Source: Armigeres subalbatus
Lineage: Eukaryota; Arthropoda; Insecta; Diptera; Culicidae
DNA: 64,000 bases
Direction of reading: 5' to 3'
Assembly (NCBI RefSeq): GCF_024139115.2
Contig: NW_026942986.1
Span: forward strand, 51,010-115,009
Shown piece after piece: positions 11,080-24,975 of the stretch. The notes under the pieces are model-generated. The model did no database searches. It worked only from the letters and a program-made list of their open reading frames with translations, and was not told where the DNA came from. Made by a program: the position numbers and the translations under genes. Within the stretch, counting starts at the first letter, position 1. Each line of letters begins with the position of its first letter.

Positions 11080-14000
11080 GATTCCGGAAAGGAATACTTC
11101 CAATGGAAGCACCTTCCAAATTAAAAAAAAAAATTTGGTTTGAAAAAATAATTGCAAAGGAATTTAGGAATTCGGAAAGAAGTTCTGAATTCAGGAAAGA
11201 ATTCTCCGAAGTCCGGAAAAAATCTATGAATTTGGTGAAGAAATTAAAATTTGAATTTGGGAAGCAATTGAATTCGAAAGAATTTCCTAATCTGGGAAAA
11301 TAATACCCGAATTCGGGAAAAAATTTAATCCGGGAAATTAATTGGAAAAGAAAGAATTGTGAAGGAATCGGATTTGAAGAGACCTTCCGAATTTTAACAA
11401 CCTCCGAATTTGAAGGAATTCCGAATCTGGAAGGAATTCCTCCAATTCCAGAAGGGTGCCTCCTTCGAATTGAAGGGACTCTCCAACCAGGAAGGAATTT
11501 CCAAATCTGGAGAGGAACTTGTCCTGAGGAATTCAGGAATTCGAAGGAATCTTCTGAAGGAATTCCGATGAATTCTGGAGAACATTCTGAGAATTTCAGG
11601 ATTCACCTGGAGGAATTCCTATAATTCCGGAAGGAATTCTGGAGGAGGAGATACTCAGGAATTCCTTGACCGGAAGGAATTCTCGAATTCGGAAGGAATC
11701 TGAATTCCGGAAGGAATTCTCCTGACCTGGAAGGAATTCGAATCCCAAGGAATTTGAATCTGGAAGGGAATCTTCCCATCCCGGAAAGGACTCCTGAATT
11801 CAAGGAATCTGAATTCCGGAAGGAATTGAGTTCCGAGGCGAATTTGAATTCTGGAAAGGAATTCCTCCGAATTCCGGAGCGAAATTCCTCCGAATTCCGG
11901 AAAGAAATCTCCGAGTTTTTCGGCGCGAATTTCTCCGAATTCCAGATAGGAATTCTCAGAATTTGGAAAGGAATTCTCCGACCTCCGGAAAGGAATTCAG
12001 AATTCCGATGGAAATTCCTGTAACTCCGAAGGAAATTCTCAGGGACCCTGAAGGGAAATTCTTCAGAATTCCGGAAAAAGGAATTCGAATTTCCGGAAAG
12101 GAATCTCTGAATTTGAGAATTCTCTAACCTGGAAGAATCGAATTCCGAAAGGAATTTCCGAATTCCTTCGAATTCCGGAAAAGAAATCTATCTGATCAAG
12201 GAATTCAATTCTGGAAGGGAATTCTCCGACTTCCGAAGGAATTTTGAATCTGAAGGAATTCTGCATTCCGAAGGGAAATTTATTCCGAAGGAATTAACCT
12301 CCGAAGGAATTCTCTCCGTATTCTGGGCACCTCCTTGAATCGGAAGGAAATTCTCCGATTCAAGGAATTGAATTCCGAAGGAATTGAATTCCGAAGGAGT
12401 TCATTCCGGAAGGAATTTCTGAATTTGAAGGAATTCTCCGACTCGGAAGGGAATTCCTCCATCTCTGAAGGAATCTAATTCGAAGGAATCTCCAATTCGG
12501 AAGGAATTGAATTTGGAAGGAATCTGAATTCCAAGGAATTGAATTTGGAAGGGAATTGACCTGGAAAGGAATTCTGAATTCCGATAACTTCAATCTGGAA
12601 GGAATCATTCCGGAATTTATTCCGAAGGGACCTCCGACCCGGAAGGAATTTGACCTGAAGGAATTCTGAATTCCGAAGGAATTTAACTGGAAGGAGTCGA
12701 CCTGGAATCTCCACTCTGGAAGGAATTCTCCGATCTGAAGGAATTCTCCGAATTCCGGAAGGAATCTGAATTTTGAAGGAATCGAATCTGGATAACCTCC
12801 GACCTGAAGGAATTGAATTTGGAAGGAATCTGAATTCTGAAGGAATTCTGACTCGAAGGAATCGAATCTGGAAGGAATTCTGATTCTGAAGGAATCTGAA
12901 TCGAAGGAATTCGATTGGAAGGAACTGATTCCAAGGAATTTCGAATTCCAAGGGAATCTGACCTGCACCTCCGAATTTGAAGGAATCGAATTCGAAGGAA
13001 TTGAATCTGAAAGGTCCGAATTCCGAAAGCGAATTAATTTCTGGAAAGGAATTCTGACTCGAAAGGAATTCTGACCTGGAAAGCAATCTCTGAATTCGAA
13101 AGGAAATGCTCAATTGAAAGGAATTCTCCGAATCTCTGAAAGTGAATTCTCCAATCTAGATATAGAATTTGAATTCCGAAAGGTCCGAATTCTGGAAAGG
13201 AATTTCTTCACTAGAACGGAATTCCGACCTGAAGGAATTCTCCGAATTTCCGGAAGGAATCTTCACTCCTGAAGGGAATTTTCGACCCAGAACGGAATTC
13301 TCCGACCTGAGGGAATTCCGATCTTAAAGAGAATTCTGAATCTAGATGGAATTTGAATCGGAAGGAATATTCTGAAAGGAAATCTTCTAATTCAAAGGAG
13401 TTCTTCGATCGGCTGGAATTCTCCAATTCCAATAGTTCTCCACTCAAGGAATTTGACTTCCAAGGAATTCCAAATCAAAGGGATTTCTCTGAATTCCTGA
13501 AGGAATTCTTCTGACCTGGGAAGGAATTTGAATTAGTTGAATTCTCCTGAATTTCTGGAAGGAATTAATTCGAAGGATTTTCTGAATTCCGAAGGATTTC
13601 TCTCTGAATCTGGAAGGATTTCTGACCAAGGAATCTCCAATTCTGAAGGGAATTTGAATTCCAAGGATTTCTCCGATTTTAAGGAATTCTCCAATTCTAA
13701 AGAGAATTTGAATTTTGTCAACTTTTCAAAGGATTTTATAACATTTTTCCGTGAAATAATTTGAATACCTCATATCAATAGCTTTCTTATGTTTTTCTGT
13801 TGATTGCGCTATTTAAATTAATTCATGGTACATTGAAGGCCAGTTCTCCGAATTTTGAAAGGAATTTCAGAATTTGAGAGCGAATTCTCCGAATTTCTAA
13901 AAAGAATTCCGAATCCTGAAAAGAATTTCAACCCCGAACCTCAGAAGTCTGGAAGAAATCTTCGAATTCGGAAAGCGAATTCTGAATTTTCGAAAATGAA

Positions 14001-16160
14001 TTCCATAATTTCTGGAAAAAATTCTCTGAATCCGGAAAAATCTCTGATTTCCGAAAAATTCTCCGAATTCCGGAAAAGCAATTTCTAAACTGAAAACAAA
14101 TCCTCAGAATCTCCGGAAAGCGAATTCTGAATCTCCAAAAAAAACTTTACAATTCCGGACAGAAGGCCTGAATTGCGGAAAGGATTTCCAAATTACGGAA
14201 AGAATTTTCTGAATTACGAAAGGAATTGAATTTGGAAGGAATTTTCTTCGACCCTGGAAGGAATTTCGAATTTGGAAGGATTTCTCCGATTCCGAAGGGA
14301 ATTCCGAATTCCGGAAGGGATTTCCTCTGATTTCAAGGAATTCTCTCCGACCAGAGAATTCCTCTGAATTGGAAGAGAATTCTGAATTCCGAAGGAATTC
14401 TCCGAATTATAGAGCGAATTTTCACACTTTTTTTGTAAGTGATTTATAACATTTTTCAATGAAATACCCAATACTGTCACAGCTTCTGCGCTGGTTGATT
14501 GTGCTATTTAAATTAATCTGCTGGAAAAATACATGGCCCCTTTGAAAGTTAAGCGAGAATCGAATTCTGGAAAGCAAATTCTAGAATTGAAGGAATTCTC
14601 CGAATTTCTTTTGAAGAATTTCTGAACTTGGAAAAGAATTTTCCGAATCTCAGAATCCCTCAGATTCCTGGAAGAAATTTTCGAGTTCCGAGTTGAATTC
14701 CGAATTGGAAATGAATTAGAATTTCGAAAAACTTGAATTCCGGAAAAATTTGATTTCCGGGAAAAATTCCTTAACTCCGGAAAGCACACTCGAACTCCGA
14801 AAACAAATCTCAGAATTCGGTAGAATTCAAACCCGAAAGGAATGTTTCAGGAAAGGAATTTCAACATGAGCGGAATCTTCGAATTCCGGAAAAAATTTCA
14901 GAATTCTGGAAAGGAATGTCTGAATTGGTAAAAGGATTTTCTCCAAATTACGGAAAGGAATTTTCCGAATTACGAGGAATTCTCCGAATTCCGGAAAGGA
15001 ATTCTTCGAATCATGGTGCGAGTTAATGAATAAGACGAACTTTATTTTCAATAAAAATTGATAAAGACTAAATCCGAAACTGTTATGAATGCCTTGAATT
15101 TGAAGGGAATCTCGAATTCCAAATGGAATTTCTCCGAACTCCGCTAAGAAATTTTCCGAATTCCTGTGTGGAATTCCAAATTTTGGTAAGGAATTGAATG
15201 CCGGGTTGAGGAATTTCACCAGCTATAACCTTCGAACTTCGGTTAATGTAGTTCCCAGAATTCCGGGTAAGGAATTCTATCAACTTTGCTAAGGAATTCC
15301 TTACGAATTTCTGCGAAAGAGTTCTCTGAATTCCGGTTAGGGAAATCTTGAATATCGAATATGAATTATCTCCAAATTTCTGTTAAGCACCTTCAAGTCC
15401 GTAAGGAAATCTGAATGTAAGTTAAGGAATTCTCGAATTTTGGTTATGGAATCTTCGAATTTCCTCTGTTAAGGAATTCTGAATTCCGTTTAAGGAATTT
15501 TCCTGAATTCCAGTTAACGAATTCCTCCGAATTCCTGGAAAGGGTTTCTCTGATCCGGTAAGCATTTTCCAACAGGAGAATTTATCCGAATCTGGGAGTT
15601 TTTCCAATTTCCTGGAAAACAATTCTTCGAATTCGGAAAACAATTCTCCGAATTCCGGAAAACAATTCTCCGAATTTCGGAAAACAATTCTCCGAATTTT
15701 ATAAAGGCTTTCCTAGATTCTGAAAAGTAATTATCCGACCACTGGAAGAAATTCTTGAATCTCAAAGGAATTGTCGTTCGAAATGGAATTTCATGATTTT
15801 CATTCCAGTAAGGATGCTCCAAAAATCCAGGAGAGAATTTTATATCTGCCAAAGAATTGAATTTCGAGAATTTTACGCAAATTTTTGGAAGGTTTTCTAT
15901 TTTACAAGATGAGTTTCTTCCGATTCCGAAGGATCTTTCCTGATTCCCAAGAAGGAATTCTACGAATTTTGGGAAAGAGTTCTCTGAATTTGTGATGTTC
16001 AAAAGATCATTATCACTGATGGAATTTTAGGAATAATAAGAATTATTTTCAACTATAAGAGGAATCTCCCGGAAAAAATTACAGAACTCTGGAAAGGATT
16101 AATACTATAGAAAGGAAAACCCTGAATTTCTGGGAAAGACTTCCCACGAAATATTTTAAA
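11080..16160. repeat. Decayed GAATTC-rich minisatellite array 1
   Basis: About 5 kb of imperfect tandem units of roughly 20-24 bases built from GGAATTC, CTCCGAATTC and GGAAGGAATT. Spacing and sequence have drifted heavily, with many small indels. The words match those of the homogeneous satellite at 40255-45440 (GGAATTCCTCC, CTCCGGAA), so I read this as an old member of the same family. Two non-satellite inserts, 13733-13823 and 14441-14518, are copies of each other. Open frames in this region (such as 12360-13113) are by-products of the repeat and are rich in F, S, R and N. No gene is called. Confidence 0.85.
13733..14518 (+). repeat. Duplicated spacer within array 1
   Basis: A non-satellite segment at 13733-13823 recurs at 14441-14518. 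Both hold TTTATAACATTTTTC, a TGAAATA word, then TTGATTG and CTATTTAAATTAAT. The copies are about 710 bases apart, which implies a higher-order duplication of spacer plus satellite. Confidence 0.7.
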
Positions 16161-19100
16161 ATCTCCAATTTCCAATGATTTCGTGAAGTAAAATCCAAAT
16201 TTAAAATACTGCTGGTCATTCTTTATAATTCTTCTATAAGGATTGATATAATTTTAAATGGTTTGTTTTTTTTGGCTTGTCTCATAAATTGAAAAATACT
16301 TTTCATAGAGTCGACTATGGGCCATTAGGCTACACCACAAAGAACCATGGTCCGTGACGAACGGAGAATTTATCAAATTTCGGGAAATTTATTCGATTGT
16401 TTATATCCCGAATTGACTTCCGTTCAATGACAACCGTCTATTTTTACCTGATCGTCGCCGTGTTATGAGTGCAAAATACGCCGAGAAGATGAACACCACA
16501 GATCTTATCATCGTCATCAGATTCCAAAAACCATCGGTCTATCAAAAATCGAACTTATGGGCTTTTGGTCCATCTTTCTTTATAAGAGATTACCCTCTGT
16601 TCCCGCCATAATTTCACCAGCTCTTCCAGCATCAGGGGCAGAATTTTGAAACAAAAACGAGATCGTCTTGGTCTCGTCCATCCGGCGCGGCGATGAGAAA
16701 GCAAATGAACGGTTAAATAAATAATGAAAGGTTTATGATCGCAGCTAAAACCAATGCTTTATCTGCATCTGTAAAAATATATATGTGCAAAAAAATGGAT
16801 TTCCAAAATAGGTAGAACAAAGCACGCGCTTTTTTTAACGGTTGACGCCCATTTTCTTGATGTTTCAGTTTTACTTGACATCTGCATCGAATGCGGGTTA
16901 GAAAACAGTGTTGATTTCTTCCTGTTTAGTTTTGACCGGTCAGCATTCTTGATGAGCTTGAACAATAAATACACTCCCCAATTATGTGATGGGCGCCTGT
17001 CTTTGTTTGGTAAAATTTTATTATGCGGGGTGACACTATCAATCCACAGTTGCAGAGAACGGACATTCAAGCGGGGTACACATTAGATTTTTACAAGTTC
17101 AGACACTGTATCAGATGTGAACCTAAATTCTGATCAATGTCACAGACTATCAGACAACGTCTAGGAAGAATTATCTATTATTGAAGGAAAGTTCAGGTAC
17201 GAGATACGATGGATAGTTCTGGGACCCTCTAACTTATTCTAAGCTCAATAATCCATATCGGTAGACGAGAAAAACAGACAATTATTAGATTAAGCTGTTT
17301 TTTTGAGCATTATTATGCTTGAAGACTTTTTATTTTATGCTACTTACCGGTTTGAAGTATACAAGAAAAAAACAAAACCACGCAATTAATTTTATCCTTC
17401 AGTCCACGAATGATCTAAACTTACTGACCTAATTTCCGTTGTTCGGTGCATTTCTAGTGAAAATATAGACATCATATGTATCCGCTCGCAGCTGCCAACT
17501 GCCATGCAAGCTTCAATGGAGTGTTTGACCTGACTGACGGCACGGCACCGGTCCCAACTTGCGCCTCTTTACTCCAAAATTTCTTCACCTTCCTTCGCTT
17601 CCATCGCACCTCTTTCGCCTTAAAGCGAGGAAAAACAGACGACAGATAAAACGTTCAGAAACCAATTATGTGTCGCTACTCAAAACCTGGCAGTCGTCCC
17701 TTCCGCTGTGTTTTCAGCCAGATGTCTCCGCGCTCACATGTCGCCACAATCGGCGTCGGCTCCTGCCCAAGGAGGGCGAGCTTGGTGCAACGCAAAATCG
17801 TTACCGTTGACGCGTCAATGTTCCAACAGGTGCCATCGTGCAGTGAGACACTTTTCCGAAAACGCAAATTTTCCCTAATCCTCCTCCAACGCAAAAAGTG
17901 GCGATGCATGATGGTGATGGATGATGACAATGATCGTCATTCTGAGGACTTTTAACACTTATCGCGGTACATATAGTGGACAAATTTTGATTGACTTCTA
18001 GAGATCGATTATTTTGATTGTTCAACTGACCTTTCGAATCAAAGCATTAGTTAAAAATAGAGTACCATAGGAAAAATTACACTTTATGCCCACTTCTGTT
18101 AAAATCTATCTCAGTAGAAATACAAATTTTATCGAAATCTAGGGAAGAATTATCGCTATATCATTAAAAGGATTCTCGGACAATCGTGTACCTAATATCA
18201 ATCTGTGTTCTTCCATAAATTTCGATCACATGGTTTACCACGCATCAGTCTGATACTGGTCGAAAAATCTAAATCCACGCATCAAACTACATGATAATCG
18301 TGTGAAAAACAGAGTGAGCAAATGAGTTTAAAATTCAATGGAAACAACCAGACATATTTTTCTGGCGCCTATCAACAGAGAGTAAAGTAGAAAAAAATGA
18401 TGAACAGTACAGCGGTGGTGAAGATCGTTCCTTGATTGTTTTCGTACGTCCTGGGATGGAAAACTAATAAATAACTTTAATTCCGCCAAACAGCTGCAAT
18501 TCTTCATTGTCACGTGTTGTTGCTCGACTTGTTGCAGCAAACAAGCGAAGAAAGTATTTTGGGTTGGTGCCTGAAGCGAAAAAAAAGGAAAATACTGCAA
18601 AGTGTAAGTAATGCGTTATTAAATCTATCGATCGTTGACGCGACATCACAGCGTATTTGCTGCGATCACAAGTTTTAAAACCTCAATCACTGTCTGATGG
18701 ATTTTGGAACATCAATGAACCTCTTCCGATGGTGTATATTGTTTGCTTTGATTTCAGACAACTGACTTGTTAAAGCAGCCATATTTTGCAATGTGTTGAA
18801 CATTTCCAAATCAGGAACAAAAAGTGCTACAAATAAACTTCAATTTCAATCATGTAGTTAAGTAAACATTCTTATTAAATATATTTTGCCTTTCTCGTAA
18901 ACTACATACGTAAAGGCTATACGACTGAAAACTGAACTTAAAGGTGTCATAACACTCAACCACCTGAGCCAAGTGAGACTTCTTAACGAGTAGAAGGCTA
19001 GATAATTTTACAGGAGGTATCATTGAGTTACATCTGCTAAACCAAGCGAATCCTCAACTAGTATATGGTAACTATCTGTCCTATTACCGCTTTGTTCACC

Positions 19101-20885
19101 CAGAAGCCGAGGCTTGGTTTGCGGACCCTATCCTGCTTCTCTACCTTTAGCTACGAGGGCACCTTCCACGTCTTCTCTATTTCCTGAGGTGCCAGAGCAT
19201 CAACCCCTGACATTCTTGCAAGGCAGGCATAGTACATTCGTGTCCCCAATTCTGAGGTGCTGCTGAGATTTGCCCCCCACCCAATTCTCTTCCAACTCCT
19301 AGCGAGACTTCACTCATTCTATCACTACCTACCATGTCATCATGCGAAATGTTTAAAGCTCATCCGCACATCTGGTCCCTCGGAATCACGTGAATACCCT
19401 CAGGCCCATCTCCGCTTGCACCACATGTCCACTGTTTCAGTAAGTGGGTACCACCTGGCTGCTGTCACCACTTGCCGCCAAAGCTGCCTACCTTTAATGG
19501 AGGAATATCGATCATAATAAATAAACAGCATAAATTGATCTCCCATGATATCTTAGTGCAAAAATATTGATATTGGCCAGTTCGACCTTTTTGATTCTAT
19601 AACAATCATGTCCATATCTCATTTTGCTATGTAATCACATTTGATATTATTGACCTATTTTCGTTCACTGAGATATGGTCGGGTTCTGGTTAAACCTGGC
19701 GGTTTTTTGACCGATCAGATATTTGTTTCGTATAAGGAAAACGGAAATTATTTCATATCAATTCATACAAGAGTTTGTGGTAGGACATCTCAAGTTATGG
19801 AGCGAGGGATATCTGATTTATGATTAATTGAATCTGGCTGGCAAAAAGTTTAGCAGAAAAAATTGGTTGTTTTTTGTTGGCGCTAGGATTTGACAGAACT
19901 CTAATTTTATAAAGGAGAGGCCAAACTACTCAATATACAATTTTGTTTAGGCTTGTAAATATAATTAATATAGCCATAACCTGTATTTTTATAATCGGCG
20001 GTCTTGATTTTAACATTTTTAGGGAGGAGGCGTCTGAACTGGTTCTCAGAAATGACATCTTTTATGTTTTTTCAAAATAGGCAGCTTTACCCATATTTTC
20101 GAAGTCTGCGTTATCTTATTTATACATCGTTACAAAGCTCAAACAAAATCTCATGCGTAACTGGATTGATAACGGTAATAGCCCATCCAGATTTTTATTT
20201 CTTAGTAGCCTTGTAAAAAGTTGGCTATTTATGCAACATTTAACGAACAAAACAGTTTGGTACCCCGCAGTAGCCCAAGGAAACATCAAGCACCACACTG
20301 TTGAACTTTTAAGCTTTTAAGGACAATGTATAAAATTGTTTAAAAATTCGTTCATTTTGCTAGGTAAGCGTATGAATCTATATCCTCACTCCTGACGGGG
20401 AAGTCTCCTCTGGTGGCGAGAGCCTCCTCGAAACTGGATGACGCGTGAAAGGTTATTGGTGTCCAACAATATTCTACGAAATAGTCCGAGGCACTTTCTA
20501 ATTTAACGGGAAACCGGTTGATCTCAAAGTCGGTCCAGATCTTTTGGTGATACAGCGTCCGTTCAATAGCGCTTCGACTACTTCAAAACCGATTATTCAA
20601 CGCGTCACGAACTACACGATGTGATGTTTCCGCCCATCCATTTTCGGCAGGTTGGTTTTCTTAAAATTCGCAGAACTGTATGTTTCAGAACCTTCTGGCA
20701 CAAGAATAGAATACTGAATGAATCTTTTCTTTCAAACGTGATGCATTTTGGTTCAATGTTTACTGATCAAATTTAAAACGACTTCAAAATTTAAAAACTT
20801 GAAATTAAAATTTGCTATAATTGTTATTCGATTGTAAGAAGTATTTAGGATCCGAATACCTGGAATTTTAATATTGTCTATCTTA
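16161..20885. other. Intergenic DNA without supported genes
   Basis: Unassigned. A GC-richer tract at 17460-17960 is open in several frames but has no motif. 19080-19510 is also GC-richer and may be an old element remnant, but no protein family could be read in either strand. Confidence 0.35.
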
Positions 20886-22110
20886 TCTATATAATAAAAA
20901 TGATGGTCTTGTTCGTATCGCATAACCGAAAACGCTGATGGATTTTTGCATTCCTGCAGCAGTTACATTTGTTTCCGACGGTTTATATGATTTCTCAGTC
21001 GAAAATCATAATAAGTTGAGTAAATCGTGAAAACTAAATAAAGATTCGTGTAGATTTTCGTAGCAGTTCAAACGCGCATTTCGCCTACTACGTGGCTGTG
21101 GGACGGAAACGGCTGAGATTTTTACCATTCCTCTTCTATGGAAAATAAAACCATAAGCCACAGCAGCCACGCCAAGCATGACAGTCGTTACATGCTTACC
21201 ATTTTCTCCTCATGTTCACGTTTTGCACAATAATTTCACAGCGTATAAATCGTTTTGTGGAAATATTCATTTCATTACTACTTATTTGATTTAGCGGACA
21301 AGAACGAATAACCAGTACTTACGGATAGCACTTTCCAGTTTGCGCCACAGGTAATTAAACCTGATTCTGTGCTGTTTGTGCCAGCAATGAGCTTTAAAAC
21401 AAAAATCTCACGCAAATGTTGACCGCGCGCCGGCAATGACCTAACGTAGCAGCAAGCAAACAGTTTGTTTCTATATCGGAAAAATAAATGTCAGCGATGT
21501 CGCGTATTTTTTGGCAACCGTTTCTGGCTTGTTTGGCGTAAGGCAAGAAATTTGACTGAAAGATAAACATTCGCATAATCAAAGTGTTTTAATGCATATT
21601 TCCTCAACACTGCGGCAGGACAACGTCTGCCGGGTCAGGATTAGTATTTATTATAAATCATGTCTGATCATCATACCGCAGTCCTGGCGGTGGATCTAGC
21701 CTACTCCACCAGAAGCTTCCTGGTAGCGAACTTTTCAACATTGAGCCATTCAGCCTCAGCATAATAATCTTGACATTCTTCTCAAGCACTTTTTCGTTGA
21801 GCCATTTAGTTCCCCAGCTAAATCAAGGCGGACCACTCAGATAATCTCAGCGGCAGATCTTATCCTGCCATCTGACAGGAAGTTCCTCAAGCGTTGGAAA
21901 CGACTTCAACATTTCCCTTTGCGTTTAAGATCGGCGCAGGTCTGGAGCCCTTTCATTTCCAAAGGAGTGATCATCGGGTACCAAAGTCGGTCCAGAGCTC
22001 TGTGGAGCATATGTCCAATGGCGCTCGACTACCCAAACTGATTATTAACGTCACGATCTACTCTGGCCTAGTCTCCGACGATGGATCCAGCTAACCTGAC
22101 TAGAAGCTCC
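20515..22110 (+). repeat. Direct repeat pair of unknown family
   Basis: 20530-20640 (AAAGTCGGTCCAGA..., then GCGCTTCGACTAC, GATTATT, ACGTCACGA-like) recurs diverged at 21983-22060 (AAAGTCGGTCCAGAG, GGCGCTCGACTAC, TGATTATTAACGTCACGA). The copies are in the same orientation. The family is not recognised and no coding capacity was read. Confidence 0.5.
20886..21634 (+). mobile_element. Helitron-like element with an internal insertion
   Basis: It starts TCTATATAATAAAAATGATG, and the first 215 bases match the reverse complement of 49255-49486 closely. Homology stops near 21104 ('cgcctacta') and resumes at about 21610 with GCAGGACAACGTCTGCCGGG, the element's 3' end. About 500 bases of unrelated DNA therefore lie inside. 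No Rep/helicase is present. Confidence 0.5.
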
Positions 22111-22900
22111 TGGCGGCGCGCCGTCTCAGAAAGTTCCTGGCGGCGATTCTTACCCTTACCCTGACAGGAAGTTCCCCTGAAGGGAAGTGGAAGCTTCCGC
22201 AACCGACCGTGCCATTGATGCCTTCTCTGGTCTTCACACATACCCATTTTGCCACATGAAAACATGATCTGCAGTTATCGCTCTGCCTATTTCTGTTCTA
22301 ATGTATTCCCCTTCTTAGGGCCCCATGCATGACGTCTGGACGTGTTGGTATTAACTGACTGCCTCCAAGGTTTGATCCGGTCGGAGTGAAGTTGATTGAA
22401 ATTTGCGCGTTGTACTGTCCAACAGCTGTGCCAACTTGCCCACAGACGAGCTGATCTTGCTTGACTGAACTCATTTCGAGCAGTGGAGTCAGTTATTAAT
22501 ATTTCGGAGCGTATGTAACTTTACAACCGCTACACACGCCCGACATGTTGTGCGCACCCTGACCTACCTCCAAGTTTGTGCTACCAATTCAGTTTGTATA
22601 ACTGTCTGATTTGAACAGTTGGTACAACCAAACCCAACAAAAGTAATATTAGTCATTTTCTTTCTGTATATGTTGATGTGTTCGGGAAGTTTTTCATAGT
22701 AATACTGAATTGGATGAACTGAATTGATTGAGTGCAATTGATTGAACGAATTGAAATGAGATTGAAATCAGATTGGTTGTAGATTGAATTGAATTTTATT
22801 GAACGAATGGCATGTTATTGTACTTTAGTGATGATGGATTGGAATTAGATTGAATTGTTTCAGAGTTAGAATCAGAAGGATTATGAAGGGTTTGAAATTG
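21635..22900. other. Intergenic DNA, element remnants
   Basis: It contains one copy of the 20.5/22.0 kb direct repeat and moderately GC-rich, non-coding-looking sequence. No gene is supported. Confidence 0.35.
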
Positions 22901-22919
22901 TATTGAAATCGATTTCATC

Positions 22920-23910
22920 TGATACAGAATTCTCCGGAAGTTGCCTCCCGAATTCTCCGAAGTTCTTCCAGGAATTTCTCCGAAGTTTCATCGAATTCCC
23001 TCCGAAGTTCCTCCAGAATTCCTCCGAAGTTCTCCAGGAATTCTCCGAAGTTCCTTCCGGAAGCTCTGAATTTCAAAATTTATCCGTTGAACTTTCTCTC
23101 TTGACCTTCGAAATTCTCCTGAAATTCTCCTGAAGTTTCTCCTCCAGAAATATAATTGAATTGTTCCAAGTTCAAGTTCCTCCAGGAAATTCTCCGGAGT
23201 TCCTCCAGGAATTTCTCGAATTTCTCCAGGAATTCTCTGGAAGTCTTCCTGAATTCCTCCAGTTCTTCCGAAGTTCCTCCGAAGTTCTCCCAGGAATTCT
23301 TCTGGAATCCTCCGGATTCTCTAGAAGTTCTCCAAGTTTCCAGAATTCCTCCGGAAGTTCTTCTCCGAATTCCTCCGAAGTTCCCTGGAATTCCTCCGGA
23401 AGTTCCTCCAGAATTCCTCCGAGAGTTCCTGAATTCCTCCGGAAGTTCTCCAGGAATTCTCCGAAATTCCTCCAGAATCCTCCTCCAGAAGTTCCTTCAG
23501 GCTCCTCCAGGTTCCTCCTGAAATTCTCCGAAGCTCCTTCCAGGAATTCCTCCGGAAGTTCACCAGAATCTCAGTTCAGAATTCCCCCAAGTTCTCCGGA
23601 ATGTCCTCCGAAGTCTCCATGAATTCCTCCCAACCCTCCAGGAGTTCCTCCTGAGTTACTCTCGAAACAGGAAATTCTTGAAGCTTCTGAAGTTCTTTCC
23701 AGGAATTCAAGTTCTCCAGTGATTTTCTCCCGAAGTTCCCTCAGAATCTGAAATTCCTTCAAGAATTCTCCGGAGTTCTCTCCGGATCTCCAGTTCCTCC
23801 AGAATTTCCCGCAAGTCTCCAGCAATTCCGAAGTTCCTCCAGTAACTCCTCTCCCGAAATTCTCCCTGAGTTCGGGTCTAAATTCCTTCCAAGAAATCCT
23901 AAGCAAATCA
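22920..23910. repeat. Decayed minisatellite array 2
   Basis: Imperfect units of CTCCGAAGTTCCTCCAG and GAATTCCTCC, the same words as the 40-45 kb satellite but with many single-base losses. It ends at 23905, just before a short CGG and ATT microsatellite. Open frames here are repeat by-products. Confidence 0.85.
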
Positions 23911-23911
23911 C

Positions 23912-23946
23912 CAGCGGCGGCGGCGGTGTTTATTATTATTATTATC
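23912..23946 (+). repeat. Short CGG then ATT microsatellite
   Basis: Four GGC/CGG units followed by about six ATT units, bordering the end of array 2. Confidence 0.7.
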
Positions 23947-24224
23947 GCATATATTATCTTATTTTCTGTATTATCGCAAAAAAATCACTTTCGCTCCTGG
24001 GCATTCTATCGTGCATTTGAAAAGCAAATAATGTTGTACAACATGACCATGTAATTCATGCAAATCTCTTAGCGTGCCAACATCGACTCTGCTCATCACA
24101 AGTCGTAAGCAAAATCAACCGTTTTAATTATCTGACCAACTACAACTTTAAAACCGTCCGTCCGATAGTCGTAATAACTAGCCCACAGACGGTCCACCCC
24201 ATTCCGACCGGAACCAAATTCCCT

Positions 24225-24975
24225 GGGGTGAGTCAAAGTTGTACAACACGTCGGATCGTGCAATTTCACACTTTCTGCACGATGTCTTCGGGTTTATATT
24301 ACGAGCGCTGCCCGCTGAGACTGGTTAATTTCGCTCTGTCTGATCTGAGGACAGTCGAAAACACGTTCCGGGTGTGTCCCCTCGCAGTTCGGACAGGTCA
24401 TCGGGTGTTGGGGAATTTTGCAGAACCGATACTTCCTGAAATATCCATGGTCTGACAGGGAATTGCATCAGGAAGAAATTGACTTCCTGTGTTTTTGTCC
24501 GCCCACAATGACAGGATCGGAAATGAGCCGATATGTCCACCTTTCTTTCGAGCTACTGTCCCAAACCAGCTGCCACTTCTCTCTATCGAATTGGTTTCTG
24601 CGAATAAAAGCGTCAACATATCGCATAATTTCTGCTAAAGGTTTGAGCTTAGACGATTTACCTTGCTTTTTCATCTGGGTGCACCGTTGAACGCATTTTT
24701 CACATCTAAGGTTACCATAGCGCAGTAGCGGTTTTATCCTCGTCTCTTTTGATTCTGCCGTTTTGACGGTTATCCGGATGGCGTAAAATGAACCTGCTTC
24801 CGAAACCCGAACTGCATGCTTGATAATCTGTTTTGCACCCTTCTATGATCACCAGGCTGTTAAGTGATGACCCTCTCAAGGAGTCGATGGTGTCTAGCAC
24901 AGGCAACAGGCCTGTAGGCTGATGGATCTGGCAAGGTTTATCTGGCTTCGGCAACAGTACTAACTTTTGCCAGTT
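24225..24975 (-). mobile_element. R1-clade LINE fragment (RT/C-terminal region)
   Basis: Read on the minus strand, the frames contain LLPKPDKP followed by a LLPVLDTI-like block, as in R1-type reverse transcriptases near the RT N-terminus. Further down, a cysteine motif C-P-N-C-E-G-x-H-P-E-x-V-F-D-C-P matches the C-terminal zinc-binding region of R1-clade elements (around 24340-24420). The central RT, including the catalytic aspartates, is missing and the frames are broken, so it is a deleted fossil. Clade assignment rests on these two short motifs. Confidence 0.6.

Noticed and set aside
12360..13113. Overlapping 200-codon minus-strand frames rich in F, S, R and N
   Set aside because: Direct translation of the decayed GAATTC minisatellite; frames mirror each other and carry no domain.
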